A stretch of 64,000 nt of DNA from Acestrorhynchus altus (GCA_034509495.1 CM067507.1:32305888-32369887); one strand, 5' to 3'; shown: positions 11,800-24,200, counted from the stretch's first letter. Translations and numbers: made by a program. Notes: generated by a model from the sequence alone, not told the origin.

Positions 11800-12584
11800 G
11801 CATCCACAGTAATCTTTACTTGCATTACCATTTATTTTCATAGACATATTCATTCTGACCTGAACTAATCCAATCACTGAACACTTGCATTAAGTGTGGA
11901 CATATTCCGTGTCTGAACACCTCCAAATGTGTCTTGGGAGTGGTTACACCTGTCATTTCATGCAGACAAATCAAATCCAAATATGATCTGATTACCAAAA
12001 ATGCATGTCAATTCCAGGTGTATACAGGCTCAGTAAGGACGCATTCACACCTGGCATTAACATGCATGTGGATGATTTTATCTCAAAGGACTTCCAAAAC
12101 ACATCGAAAACACATAGCTGTTCAAATCTGGCATTTTAAATGTATTTCCTGTTACCACATGTGATGCTTTTTCTCATTTCAGCTGCGATAACATACATTG
12201 ATGTCATATTTCCCAACCGGGGCAGTGATGCGGTTGATTTGTCCAGTGATTTGCTGTTATTGACACATTGATATGCTTTGGCGTTCAGACTACAAGAATA
12301 ATGTGTCTCTGACCACCTCTGAATGTTAACAGGAATTCCTCAAGAGTAGTGTCCTCAAGATGCACTGTACCCTCTTCACACCTGCATTTTGTGCTGGTCA
12401 ATGATGTTCAAGGTGTCTCTAAACTCATGATGTATAGAGCGTATTTTAAAATAAACCAAGACAAAAACCTAACAAATCAATTTTCTCTCTCTGTCTGTTT
12501 CTTTCCTTGTTTCTACCTTTTTCTCTCACTTTTGACATATGTCTACTGTCTGCTAAGTCGAGAACCTGTTGTCCAGACATTCTG
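11800..12584 (+). repeat. Long direct repeat, copy 1 (non-coding transposon-like)
   Basis: Aligns over nearly its whole length with 15958-16773. Shared blocks in order are acttgcattaacatttattt-like, gagtggttacacctg, ccaaaaatgcatg, ttcacacctggcattaacat, gcagtgatgcggttgatttg, cactacaagaataa-like, gttcaaggtgtctctaaact, aaataaaccaagacaaaaac and tgtctactgtctgctaag. Copies carry private indels and many substitutions, so the duplication is old or both belong to a dispersed family. No transposase is seen. The 'cacacctggcattaacatgc' motif is typical of non-autonomous fish DNA elements. Confidence 0.8.
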
Positions 12585-12639
12585 AATATTAGAATATTTT
12601 AAATAGAATATAGAAAATAGAACATTTTCCCCAAAGACT

Positions 12640-13020
12640 TCTGGAACATCCCTGTGGTCTTGGGGAAACTTGAGAAAGGCAGCAATGTTATGTCTGGACA
12701 GCAGCAGCTTCCTTAATGGTGTCCTTCCATGGACATCATTCAGAGTTTTTCTAATATTAGAGATGTGAACAAAGGTTCATGCAGTTTGTTGAGTCTTCTG
12801 TAGGTCTTGTGCTGTTACCATTGGGTTCTTTCTCACCTCTTGGAGTGATGTTAACAGATGCCTGATCAAAAGAGTCCTAAGGGTCCTGAATTTTCTCCAT
12901 TTGCAGGCAGTTTGTCTAACCGTATGTTGTACATGCATGTCTTAGTATTAACCAGTATTTCTTGGGAAAAACCTGATTGTCATTTACCAAGCTTTGTTTT
13001 CCTTTGTTTAATAACCCAAA
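12640..13020 (-). mobile_element. Tc1/mariner-like relic, N-terminal part
   Basis: Minus-strand sequence with the order expected of a fish Tc1-type element: 'cctgaattttctccatttgc' (reverse complement of a KW(R/K)KF-type helix-turn-helix end), 'gctgttaccattgggttctt' and 'cttgagaaaggcagcaatg'. Frames are broken throughout. Confidence 0.55.
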
Positions 13021-13204
13021 CGTCCACTTTTATTTCCTTGAATGAAACATTTTGCCCGCAATGTTTGTATAGAATTCTGAATTATAATGATAATTATATC
13101 AGATAATGACCAGACCACATCTTATCAGTAATGCAGAATACCAAAGGGTTCCCTTTCTTTTCATTGTAACAGTACACGGAAACCTTGACAGAAGAAAGCT
13201 TCCA

Positions 13205-13690
13205 TTATCATCAGTCCCAAAATATTAGAAACTGGTTCTGTGGTCAGATGAGATTTTTGGCATCAAACTGCAGACTCGCTCGAGTCAAGGCTGTGTAGAT
13301 GTATGGCGGTGAATCTGTGATAGGAGCTGTTCTTCTTCCAAAGGCCCTGGAAATCTTGTTAGAATATATGGCATCGTGGACTTGTGATGAAAATCTAGCT
13401 GCCTCTGCCAGGAAGCTAATACCAGGTTGTGGCTGGATGATACACATCTACACAAAAATGGTTCACTGACCACATAATCATGCTTTTGCAGAGGTCATTC
13501 CAGTATCCTGACCTAAAATCCATTGAAAACATGTGGTGCGATCTGATGGAGTCTACAAGCGATGTACATGGACAATCTAGACAGATTTTGCATGGTCTGA
13601 TATGTTCTCCCATCTCACAAAGCACTATGAGAGAATATTGTTTGTTGATATCCTTTTTTGATGTTTTTTTTTCTGTTTCTTTTTAATAGT
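13205..13690 (+). mobile_element. Tc1/mariner-like relic, DDE domain
   Basis: Broken plus-strand frames give W(C)GQMRFLASNCRLARVK, then ALEILLEYMASWTCDENLA, then ASARKLIPGCGW, then the terminal motif 'PDLKSIENMWCDL' (cf. SPDLNPIENLW). The order is that of a Tc1-type DDE domain. It lies head to head with the minus-strand relic at 12640-13020. Stops and frameshifts make it a pseudogene. Confidence 0.7.
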
Positions 13691-13699
13691 AATATCACG

Positions 13700-14070
13700 G
13701 AAAGGTTTGATTTCTCTTATTTTCAGTGTCAAACGAGGCCGATAAAAACATTTTATCCTGGTTGTTTTCGGCGTATGTTTTGGCATCAGAGACTGCTAGG
13801 ACCCTCTTCCTCCCTCCTACTCTTCAATGAGACACATCTGGCCCATTTTACACTTCCACCTCAACCGACAAAGGCTGCCGTGCATGTGTCGCAGCATATC
13901 ATGAAAAACGCTCTGTAAATCCTGCCTATATCACAGTTATGTAATGGGATCCATTCATACACAAAAGAGGCAAAGCACTCGCCCCAGGCTACTCCTGAAC
14001 TCACTACAGAGGCTTTGAAACGGTCTGCATCGTCTACAATTACAGTGACCACAACGAAGCCTGGGAGGTG
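13700..14070. other. Non-repetitive stretch, possible conserved non-coding element
   Basis: High-complexity sequence with no repeat recognised, including 'gtcgcagcatatcatgaaaa' and 'cctgcctatatcacagttat'. Proposed only because it stands out between repeats; conservation cannot be judged here. Confidence 0.2.
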
Positions 14071-15604
14071 TTGGTCAAGAGAGGTTAATCATAAGCAAAC
14101 TTCACCTGTGTCTCCAAAACAAATTCCATGTTTAAATGAAAAGGGGCAATTTACAGCAGTTTGAGGGCCTACGGGAACACCTGTATACAATTGTATAGTG
14201 AAATAACATTGATTCGTTCAGATCTAGTTTCTGTGTCTGTGACTGCATTGTGGCATTGGATGATCAAGGACAGCTGGGGGAAAGGAGGAAAGAGTGTGTT
14301 TTGGAGGAACTGGCTCTTTTAAGTACGTATATTTGGGACCGGTGACCAGATGTTCATGATATCACAAGGAAGGGCTGTGCATGCTAGAGCGGCTGGGTGG
14401 ACTTTGTGTCTGCACGTGTTATGATGCTGTGATTGGGATTGAGGCAGATGGCATGCATTTACAGTGACTTCCAAAACCCCAAATGTCAGATCTGTGGAAT
14501 TCCTAACATTTTAACATTATATCACCGTGTGACAAATAGGCTTAGAAATAACAATGAATGTAACTGATAATGTTTCCACACATAACTGCTGTCTAATTCT
14601 TTTGAAAGGTTGTCAGTCAAACCAACCAAAAAAGCATATCCAGTGCTGCCACTGACCTCTACTGCCAAAATAATTTAGCCTTAAGCCATCAGACCGAAGA
14701 CTAAGAGAGTAACTGTCTGGTTAACAGAGAGAGAGAGTTCAGTGGCTCTTCAGGTTGTCAACTTGTCCATGTTATGTGTTAAAAGTCAAAGTTCCAAAGC
14801 CTTCTGAAGATCAGATGATCAAACAGGTGTCAAACGTCCATGGGCACACCCTCAAACATCCATATACTGTTTCTTTCTCATCAGAAAGAACACTAGTACC
14901 ACACACACACACACCCATTCCCTCACACACTCAAACCTGTGGGGAAATTTAGCACATCCCACAAATATGCATGGTTCCATTGTTGGTTTGCAACAACAAC
15001 TGCAGAACACATGGGCATGGTCCTGATCCCTTCCATTCCTTAAAGCCAGAACTGTCTGCCATGTTGTCAAATTTGCAACCAGAGTGCATAGTAGATACAA
15101 GAGGCAGAGCCAGACTCATGTTTGGTAGACGGAGAGACAATTCAGAGAAGAAAATGAAATTGAAAAAATGGTTGTTTCCTCTTTGAAAAATATGAAGATG
15201 TGCAGACCTACACAACATTCTGCGGCCAGCCAGCAGAGGCAATATACCTATGGTTGCTTCACTTATGAGAGGCTTTGTGGTGTTCTGCAGTCATTTCAGC
15301 TGAAATGTTTGATACTAACCAGAATTATTTGGGTCTGAAAACAAATATTTGACAGTGCTTTCTCAGCAATCACTCCAAATATGACATTTTATTCATTTGT
15401 TCCAAAAGATTTTCAGTGTGGTTTCAAAAACAGGCTGTAAAAGGTGATACGCAGAGCAACGTAAAATGTGCTTTGCTGTTCACTCAGAAAATACATCTCT
15501 AGACAGTCTGAAGAGGATCTGAAATAGCCTTGAGGTAAGATACCACCAGGCATTAGAGTCAATAATGATACCTAGATAGAAGGATATACAACAGAGAATT
15601 GGGC
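14071..15604. other. Unique flank, no gene recognised
   Basis: Contains a short CA tract (14898-14915). No coding similarity. Overlapping ORFs on both strands at 14.85-15.24 kb look like chance. Confidence 0.35.
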
Positions 15605-15745
15605 TTGCTTATACCTGGCTTTAATGTGCGTTTTGTTGGATCTGTATATACTGTATATACCAGATTCTGTTTACACCTGTCAGTAAAATCAGTTTTCAGC
15701 ATGAGATGTGATCAGATTTCCCATCCCTGTGAAAAATACACCAAC
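15605..15745. repeat. Fragment related to the long direct repeats
   Basis: The text 'cctggctttaatgtgcgttt', 'gtttacacctgtcag' and 'gtgatcagatttccc' recalls internal blocks of the repeats at 11800 and 15958. It may be a third fragment or the far end of copy 2. Confidence 0.35.
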
Positions 15746-15957
15746 ATCATTTCTGTCTTTCAGTGAACAATGGTTTCTCATCAAAATTGTCCTGCTCCAG
15801 GAGCCTGTGAACATTTTAGATTAGGGTCAGGGTTCTACAATGCATTGGAACAATTGGCGGTTTTTGCATACCTGTAATCTATCATAAAATGCAATAGACT
15901 ATTTAATCTGCAAGGAAAGTGAACAAGCTTGAGCATGAGTGCAAGCATGCAGACATG

Positions 15958-16773
15958 CATGCACCCACAGTCATTTTTACTTGCATTAACATTTATTTTG
16001 ACAGACATTTTTATTCTGACCTGAACTAAAGCAATCACAGAATACTCGCATTAAACGTGGAGAAGTTCCGTCTCTGACCACCTCCAAATGTGGTTGAATT
16101 GATATGATCATAATCTGAACACAATGCACCGTAGGAGTGGTTACACCTGGCAATTCATGCAGACAAAACAAATCCGAATGTGATCCGATAACCAAAAATG
16201 CATGTTAATGCCAAGTGTATACAGACTCAATAAGGCCATATTCACACTCGGCTTTAACATGCACATGGACGATTTGATCACAAATGTCTTCTAAAACACA
16301 CTTTCTCAGTTTTCTCATTTCTACTGGCATGACACACACTGATGCAGCCACTCTCCCACTGCTCTTGTATGAAATGGCTACTGAGTCCCTACTCAAGTAA
16401 CTGGGGCAGTGATGTGGTTGATTTGTCCAGTGCTTTGCTGTCAGTGACACAATAGTATACTTTGGTTTTCACACTACAAGAATAACCTGGTCAAATGTGT
16501 CTCTGACCAACTCAGAATGTTTGAATAACTGGATTTCAATGTGTCCACAAGACCCACTGCCCACTTATGTTCAAGGTGCCTCTAAACTCATGAAGTCCAG
16601 AGCATATTGTGAAATAAACCAAGACAAAAACCTAACAATCAAACCAATTATCTATAGACTTTCATCTTCTCTCTCTGTCCCGGTTTCTTTCTCTGTTTCT
16701 ACCTTTCTCCCTCTCTCTTTTGACCTATGTCTACTGTCTGCTAAGCCGAGAACCTGTTACCCAGACATCCTGC
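15958..16773 (+). repeat. Long direct repeat, copy 2
   Basis: Partner of 11800-12584, same orientation, about 4.16 kb away. It starts at gcacccacagtcatttttac and ends at the shared 'gagaacctgttacccagac'. It carries an extra segment near 16100-16130 and another near 16330-16400 absent from copy 1. No coding function seen. Confidence 0.8.
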
Positions 16774-17554
16774 ACCCAAGGGAGCCTTCAAAGCTCAAAA
16801 GTCAACTCCTTTTTCCTGTTAAACCAAATAATGACCTACTTGCCAGACAAAGGAGGAACAAAGCACAGCCACAGAGGCTCGGCTGAGACAGGGACCTTTG
16901 AATGGAGGGGCACACTTGCGGCATTTCTCTTGGTTCCGAATGACCAGTGCATGGGAGGACGTGTACAGGAACTCCAGGACATCAGGAAAACAAAACAAGC
17001 AAAAACAACATGCCTGTTTCATTACATGATAACAGCAGAGACTGCCACAAAAAGGACACAACGTATTTTAAAGTAATGAAAATTGCAGTAAGTACTTGGC
17101 CAGCATGAAGGGATAGAGGTAGAAATTCCCAGCTTGCAGTGTTTCATGAGCATGCTGGGTTTTGTGGCCATGCACAACAGCGTCCCAGTAAACAGCTGGA
17201 TAACAGCAAGGTCAGTGCTGGTGAAACACATCATGGAAGTCCCATTCATCAAAAAGAATAACAAGTAGGTGATGCTGTATTCTAAGTAAAGCAGTATTTG
17301 TGCCCACAAGCTTTAAAAACAGTAGCAACCAAAACAACAGAATGCATTCCTTGGAAGGTTTTACGTTAAGCTTTTTTTTTTGCACAATCAGGTGATTATC
17401 TGGACTGCTGGAGGCTACTAGGCAGAGAGGAAGGGAACTGACTAACCGAAAGAAAATTTGAGCTCAAACTACATAATAAAGATAAAAACTCAGCTCAAGT
17501 TTAACTCATAAGGCAATATTACCTATTTTGAAGTTCACAAATCAACTTTACACT
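16774..17554. other. Unique flank, no gene recognised
   Basis: No coding match or repeat recognised. The two overlapping plus-strand ORFs that run in from the left are mostly repeat-derived. Confidence 0.35.
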
Positions 17555-17757
17555 ATTTACATTTATTGCTCTTGTCCAGAGCAACTTACAAGGTTACTCA
17601 TATTACAGAGGAGGGGCAGAGTAGTGTTAGGAGTCTCGCCCAAGGACTCACATTGATGTAGCACAGCATAGGTGCCCAGACTGGGAATTGAACCCCAGTC
17701 TCTAACATGGTGTGGTGGCTTGCTGGTGTTGTTATCTGTTGTACCACACCAACAACA
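17555..17757 (-). mobile_element. Teleost retroposon (SINE/LINE tail) relic
   Basis: On the minus strand the left end is the diverged tail 'ctggacaagagcaataaatg', equivalent to 'ctctggataagagcgtctgctaaatg'. It is joined to 'gggcgagactcc' and to 'gactggggttcaattcc', a B-box-like block. The plus strand shows the well-known fish order 'ttgtccagagcaacttacaa' then 'gcccaaggactcaca' then 'gggaattgaaccccagtc'. Confidence 0.55.
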
Positions 17758-17813
17758 CAAGTTCTCATAACGTTTTTAAGTTTTCTTTTTTTAGTAAAGC
17801 CAATTAACCCTCA

Positions 17814-18420
17814 TAGCTCTGTCACAGTGACCATTGGGTTCTTGGTCACCTCCCTGACTAAGGTCCTTCTACCATAATCACTCAGTTTGGCCAGGTAGCT
17901 AGCTCTAGGAAGAGACCTGGTGGTCCTGACCTCCTTCCATTTACAAATGATGGAGGCCACTGTGCTCATTGAGACCTTCAATGCAGCAGAAATGTTTCCG
18001 TACCCTTCCCCAGATCTGTCTCTCAATACAATCCTGTCTCGGAGGTCAACCGACAATTCCTTAGACTTCATCTCTTGGTTTGTTCTCGGATGTGCACTGC
18101 CTACTATGGGACCTTTATATAAACAGGTCTGCCTTTCCAAGTCATGTCCAATCAACTGAATTTACCTCAGGTGTCAAGTTCTAGAAACATCTGAAGGATG
18201 ATCAGTGGAAACAAGATGCATCTGAGCTCAATTTTGAGTTTCATGACAAAGACTGTGAATACTTATGCACATGTTATATCTTCATGTTTTATTTTGAATA
18301 AATTTGCAAAGATTTCAAACAAACTTTTCTCACTTTGTCAGTGTGGGGTATTGTGTGTAAAATATGATGAAAAATTGTGCAAAAAGTGAAGCATTGTGAA
18401 TACTTTCTGGATACACTGCA
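17814..18420 (-). mobile_element. Tc1-like transposon 5' half, family B copy 2
   Basis: The minus-strand right terminus (gtgaatactttctggataca, ending about 18420) is the family B inverted repeat. Reading leftward there is the leader, then an open N-terminal transposase segment. It reads MKSKELSVDLRDRIVLRD, then GNISAALKVSMSTVASIICKW, then RTTRSLPRASYLAKLSDYGR and VREVTKNPMVTVTEL. This is the paired-like helix-turn-helix DNA-binding domain of Tc1 transposases, intact for about 100 residues. The catalytic half and second inverted repeat are absent; the element stops at the TEL codons. Confidence 0.88.
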
Positions 18421-18529
18421 ATATAATACACGGATTGCTCCAGTAACTTGTGGTTTGATGTTCAATAGGGTCAAAATGTTGGGTCATAAATAAAAGGGAA
18501 ATAAAATAAAAAGTACTCCAAGTATTATT

Positions 18530-18730
18530 TAGTAAAGCCCATGGTTCTGTTTTCTATATAAGAATCATTTGAATGGTCTTTGGCCAGATTAGAGCGTTCT
18601 TCACACTGAAGGAAAACCTTATGTAGATGGTTCTATATATATATCCTAAAAGGGTTCCACTGTTATCTGAGTAAAAGATCCAAAGAAAAGGACTATATTC
18701 AAACTCTTTTTAGAGCTCTTTGCTTTCTAC
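18530..18730. repeat. 'Ggttctatat..gaacc' type interspersed repeat
   Basis: Carries ggttctatatatatatccta, agggttccactgttatctga and 'gagcgttcttcaca', the scattered self-complementary ggttct/agaacc words typical of a fish non-autonomous repeat. A relative lies at 31130-31320. Confidence 0.4.
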
Positions 18731-21040
18731 GGTATCAGTTACATTTCCTGATCATTTGAAGCTACATTCGAAAAATGAAAATTGGGTGTAAAACCTCAAT
18801 CTTTTTTTCAGTTGCTTGGGAGTTGTTATTTTTGCTCCTCACAATTGGAATTTCAGGAAAAGAGAGGAAAAAACAAGAAAAGAAATCTTTCCAGCGGTAA
18901 AACTATGTCATCAGAATGAAGGAGGGCACTGACCCGCTACTTTTCGCAGTGTATGCAGCAGGCTGATTGGCTCTTTTTGTTGAAGGGTGGGACCTTATCT
19001 GTGAACAAAGGCCATGTGGCAGTGTTCCAAGAACTTCCACTCATATTTTACATGAATTTTACCTACACACAGAAATTGTCTACAATATTTCTGCAAAATG
19101 TACAGTAAATATTCCCTGCTGAAAAGGTGACGAGCTTATCATTTGACATGAATATGACATGTCTTTTTTTTGAGTATGATGGTTTAATGTTTATTACATC
19201 TGCCAGCATGAACAACCTTACTTGCTCAGTGGTACATGTTCTTTGCATGTAAACTCCTGACTTTCCACTAAATAGCAAATAACATCTTTGTACTCGACAA
19301 GAGCCGATTTTAGACCAGATATGCTATAAATGAGGAGTTTCAAAAATGAATGGGAATTATGTTAATGCTCAACAGGTGAACACCTGAATAAACAGGTGAG
19401 TAAACAGACTTTATCCCACAAGATGTGTTTGCAGGATACACAGTGAGCGGAGGAGGGTTGAAGATATTGTGGTATGAATGTGGAAACCCCTTCTCCTGAA
19501 TGTGATGACCAGCCTCCCTGACTCACTGACCCACTGACAAACAAGCAATGTGGGAAAATTCCCAAAAATAGAAGAAATGTTTAACCCCCCCCCCCCCCCC
19601 CCCTCTGAAATTCCAAATGTGAGGAACAGAAATTAAAATTAGAAAATAGTAAAAATGAACAAAACTCTTTATTCTGTAATATACCAAAATGGAAAGAATG
19701 GAACTAAATGAAAATGTTACACAAACCAAACTACAATCCATACATAGATGAAGGGGAACACGCCAAACTCTACACAGTGATGAGAGAGAAGATTGAATGC
19801 ACACCTGCTACATCATTCAGAATAAAACTCAAAATGTATTTATTACAGCACAGAAACTGTATTTTAATAAAATCATGGAGGTCTAACCCATTAAACACGC
19901 ATTGCTTTCAATGCTTTCTTTGGATAACGTGTTATGTGAGCAGTCAAGTGCATTAAATCAATCTAAACATACTCTTCTGACATCTAAACTGTGCACAGAA
20001 GTGATGATCCTCTTATTTTTGAAGCAAATCCAACGCACACTCCTCTGCAACAGCTGTGGTCTGTCCGGAATGGTCAGCACACCTAACCCATCAATTGATG
20101 TGAAGTTACAAACAAGAGCTCTTTCAAAATCAAATACATCCAGGTTGCTGTGGCTGGAGGCCAAGGTGAGTTTTCATGAGCAGATCACCCAGCAAACAGT
20201 TCGCACCTGTCTTTCCTCTCAGGAGAAGACATCCCAGCAGATCTGGGGTGGCTTCTGCTGTGTGTGAAATTGTCATCAGGCTTTGGTGTTGTCAGGGCTG
20301 CAACCATTTCCTCTCAGCACTCCCACACTCTCCTTAAATTACACGCACACGCACAGCTGAATTTCCCTCTGGATGCTTGTGTTATAACCTCTGAGGCCCA
20401 CAACCAGTGAGTGCTCATAAGTGTCTCAAATTCGTTGCCACTGCACTTCATTTCACCTCAGCATCTGTCACTCCAGACCGCAAGCCCGCAAACACCTGCG
20501 CAAGAGGTGAAGGCAGCAGCTTCGAGATGGTTTCGGGATAAATCAGTTTTACGTCACGCTGTTATTTACATTACTTTGGGAGCTTGTTGGGCTTGGCTGT
20601 TCAACCTGCTCGAGTCAAGATGGTCTTAATTTGAGAACATGAGGGCACAACCTTTGCCTTAACTTTCCATTTGTCATAATAAACACTGTTTCGTAGCCAT
20701 GTGGTTTGTGGTAGAAGTTGGTCCAAATGGCAAAGCTTATGCAGCTGAACAACTTAAAGCTGGACCCTTTGCATAGCCTAATTTATGCAACTGTATACAG
20801 CTGCTGGAAAATGTCAAACAAAGAATCAGTCCACGGTGGCTACAATTCAGATACCAGCACATTTAGGTTGGGTTGAAGGACTGATGCAAAGTTCAAAATG
20901 TGGAAGAACTAGGGTTAGGTCTGCAGTCTCTTCACAGCATCATGGGACTAAATTTAGGAGGTGTCGGAGGTTAACTAATCCAATGAGTGCAGGAGCAAAA
21001 CAACACACACATAGAAAAATTCTGAAAATTAACAAATGGT
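18731..21040. other. Unique flank, no gene recognised
   Basis: Contains a 19-base C run (19585-19603). A 112-base segment at 20054-20165 on the plus strand has both splice-site consensus and an open frame, but no protein match; see findings. Otherwise nothing recognised. Confidence 0.4.
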
Positions 21041-21130
21041 CTAAAACAGAGGCTCTTAACCTTTTTCACTGTGCGACCCCCTTTTAGGCTCCAGTCAGAC
21101 CCCCCTACCCCAGGAAGTACTTTTCATCAT
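21041..21130. repeat. Interspersed repeat fragment ('gcgacccccttttaggc')
   Basis: The text 'cagaggctcttaaccttttt' and 'tgcgacccccttttaggctc' matches the end of a common fish non-autonomous DNA repeat, recognised from memory. The rest of the element is not identifiable. Confidence 0.4.
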
Positions 21131-21198
21131 TTTTTCTCACCTTCTTTTACTTTCTTTTAAATCTCACTGTTTATTTCTAGTGATGATACCCTTCAAGG

Positions 21199-21222
21199 CG
21201 TGTGTCAAAAAAATGACACACG
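21199..21222. other. Perfect 9-bp hairpin with A6 loop
   Basis: Arms cgtgtgtca and tgacacacg are exact reverse complements around six A residues. No function can be assigned. Confidence 0.6.
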
Positions 21223-24200
21223 TTGGTGTGCCTTATCAAGATACATTCTGAGTGTATTATATATTAATTAAAAATATATTACGGTGTAATGTCTTTTAAT
21301 GTATTACATTAAATTATCAATACATCAAAGTATTCTGCCATTTCTTTCATCAGTTTTTTTTTTTTTATTTAAACCTCAAATGTGTTAATGCACTGTTAAT
21401 GTTAATGCACTGGAACAGTTTTAAGAGCTGTAATTTTTTTCTTTTCTTTTAAAAACCCATCGTCAACTAACGATATAAAGCCCTTTCAGGTTTTGGCCAC
21501 GAGATTCCGCTAATGTCCACTGTGTTATGAAGCTCCGAGTAATGAATTTTTTTTGGATACAGTTTGGAAAAAGGCTTCAGTGCTTCAGAAAGCCTCGGTT
21601 TGCCATCACTATTTTTTCTGTTCTGATGTTCCTGGACCCGGGCGTTCTGCGTCCCCACTTCCAATTCGACCTTCTAAAAACACTCCACTTTAATCCAGCC
21701 TGGATAACGTGCCGAGCCACAATGTGCATGAACCTGAATCAAGATTCAGATCGAAGAGTCGAGCAGAACGGCGAGTGAGTCAGTTTGATTCAGTGAAAAA
21801 AAAATGTTCTAAAGATGCTCTATTTTAAGCAACAGTGGGTGACAAGACATGTCCTTCGTGCGAGACACTCCATCAAGACTGCGCTTAAATCTGATTCATT
21901 GCACATTTAGCTGACAAAACGTCTTAATTAGTGAGGTGGTGGCTGAGTTCAGAAACATCAGAGGAGGCATGTGCTTGGCTTCACCCTCCTAGTTTTTGGA
22001 AGACCGTATGATTGGGATGGAAAACTGAGGTAGAATTATGAGACAAAAAATGTCTACCATGGAGGTTCACTGGAACATCATGTTGGTAAGTGAGGTTCAG
22101 TTTAAACATGCAGGTGATGACTGCTGCCACCCTCAAGTGGAGGAAGTGCTTTGTAGAAGTTACGACCCCCCAGTGTTAGTTAAAGATGCACAATAAAAAC
22201 CTGCCTTTTCACAGAGGGTTCCTAAAGCCTCCTAGGCCCAGTTATAGCTCAACACTGGTGACTGGGTTTGGGCTTAAGCTGGAAAGTGCTCACCTCTCCC
22301 TGCATGCAGCATGCTGTGGAGGAAAAAAAAAATACACAGCTCCAGCTCCACCAAGCAGCCAGATGACTTTCCCATCCCACCTTTGCTTCTCCTCATCCTG
22401 CTTCACTCATTCTGACAGGCTCTCTCTCTCCCTCTCTCTCTACAAAACTGAGGGGTCCACTCCAGCTCTGCTTATTTCATCTCCTCATTTCACCCGTCCA
22501 TCCTCTGGAAACTCTCAGTTGCCAAGGCAACGGCGTACACACGCTCAACTGGAAGTGACGGTGGTACGGGTCACCTCCCATTGGCTGGAGCTGGAGAGAT
22601 GCAGCGTGGGACGCAGGGAGGGGGCTAATGTCAAGTGCAGCTGGCTGGGCTGGATAACCCGTTTCCTTCTCCGACGTGTCAGCGGAACCCAAACTGAAAA
22701 CAGGAAAGCACTTCCCAGTGCTCTCCCAGGACTCCATATCCGTGCGCTCTTAGGTCCCTCACAGAAAACAAGCAAACGAGGACCTGTAAACATAAACAAG
22801 GCTCTCCCAAGCAGATGATTAGGAGTAGTTATCAAAGTGTCTGACACCTTCAAACTACTTCCAGGGGAGTCATAAACTCACAGGTAAAACCAGCTGGCAG
22901 GTTATATATTTCACTGTCAGATTGATCTGTTTATTTCTTGGTGTCTTTATTTTTTGTGCGAGCACTCTCATGGGAGGGCAGCTGAAGGCTGAGGCAGACC
23001 CAGAAAGCCGTCTGCATCACCGGCCCCATTCACACAGGCTTAGACACACAACCATCAGACACTGATTTGTGCTGTCTGCTGCTAAGCTGCTACACGTTAC
23101 TGACGCAAACCCTCTAGTGTATATTACTGATGCTTACATCTCTACACCCAGGATGGTGTACACTCCTATACGTCTTGGTCTGTTTCCCAAAGCGTGTTAC
23201 AGTCCACATACTAATACAATATTTTGCCTGCTTGAGAAAATCCCAAGCGATGTGTCACAGCACATTTAGAAAAGCACACCTTTTAATGTGTGCCATCTTG
23301 AATTTAAATCACAATACATTCCTGAGCCAGCAACATGCTATAGACTTGGCACACGTATGCTTTAATTGCCCAATTTAACAAAAAGCAAAGGAGCGCCGAG
23401 CTAAAAAACATGTCTAAAGGCAGATTATGATTTGAGCTTTACTTCATCCAGGAGACTTATTTAAAAATGTCTCCAGTGAAATGAACTGGAACCATATAAA
23501 CAGATGACTCATTCAGGAAAACTCCCTTTAACTTGGAACCGAGAGGGACTGCTTCTCACAGAGTGTCCAAAGCGAGAGAGAGCCTCAAAGTGTTCGGCTT
23601 TAAATCCGAACAAGACCAGGTCTTGAGCAAAAACAACCCGCTACAACCAATCACGGTGAATGTGTAATAAAGCCACATGACAGACATGGGCTGAATGACC
23701 CTGATGGACTTTTTCCCACTAATAAACAACCAAAAGCAGTTGTGTGTCCTCTGCTGTGGCCGAACTCACGACGCTGTCCTGCCGTGACCTAGTCTGTGTT
23801 TGACATCAAGTCATTTGTGCAGAGCAGACGGGAGGAAATCAGACATGAAAAATCTGGCAATTACTAACATCCGAAGCAACGCATATTCCACCGAGGGGCT
23901 GAGGAACTCCACTGTGGGCTACTACACACTCAGAAACTCGCAGATCAGACTGAGTTGTGAACATGAACCTTGCACCTGTAGAGTTCATCGATTCTTAGTG
24001 AGATGGAGTCAAACAACAGTCATTCAGTGTATAAACAGCAGCTTGTACGGAGAGTGCTAAGTCCAGATGAACTTTATTTCACTAACAGAGATGTCACACC
24101 CCATCAGCAATCACAGCAAAATCAAGATACCTTATTACATGGCCTATGATCAGTAAGTCTTTGACGTTCTGCGAAGTTCCAGAGGACCAAGTTTAGCTGA

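Noticed and set aside
22186..22818. 210-aa plus-strand open frame
   Set aside because: No recognisable domain, composition like random GC-rich DNA, and simple CT repeats inside; long by chance in a GC-richer patch.
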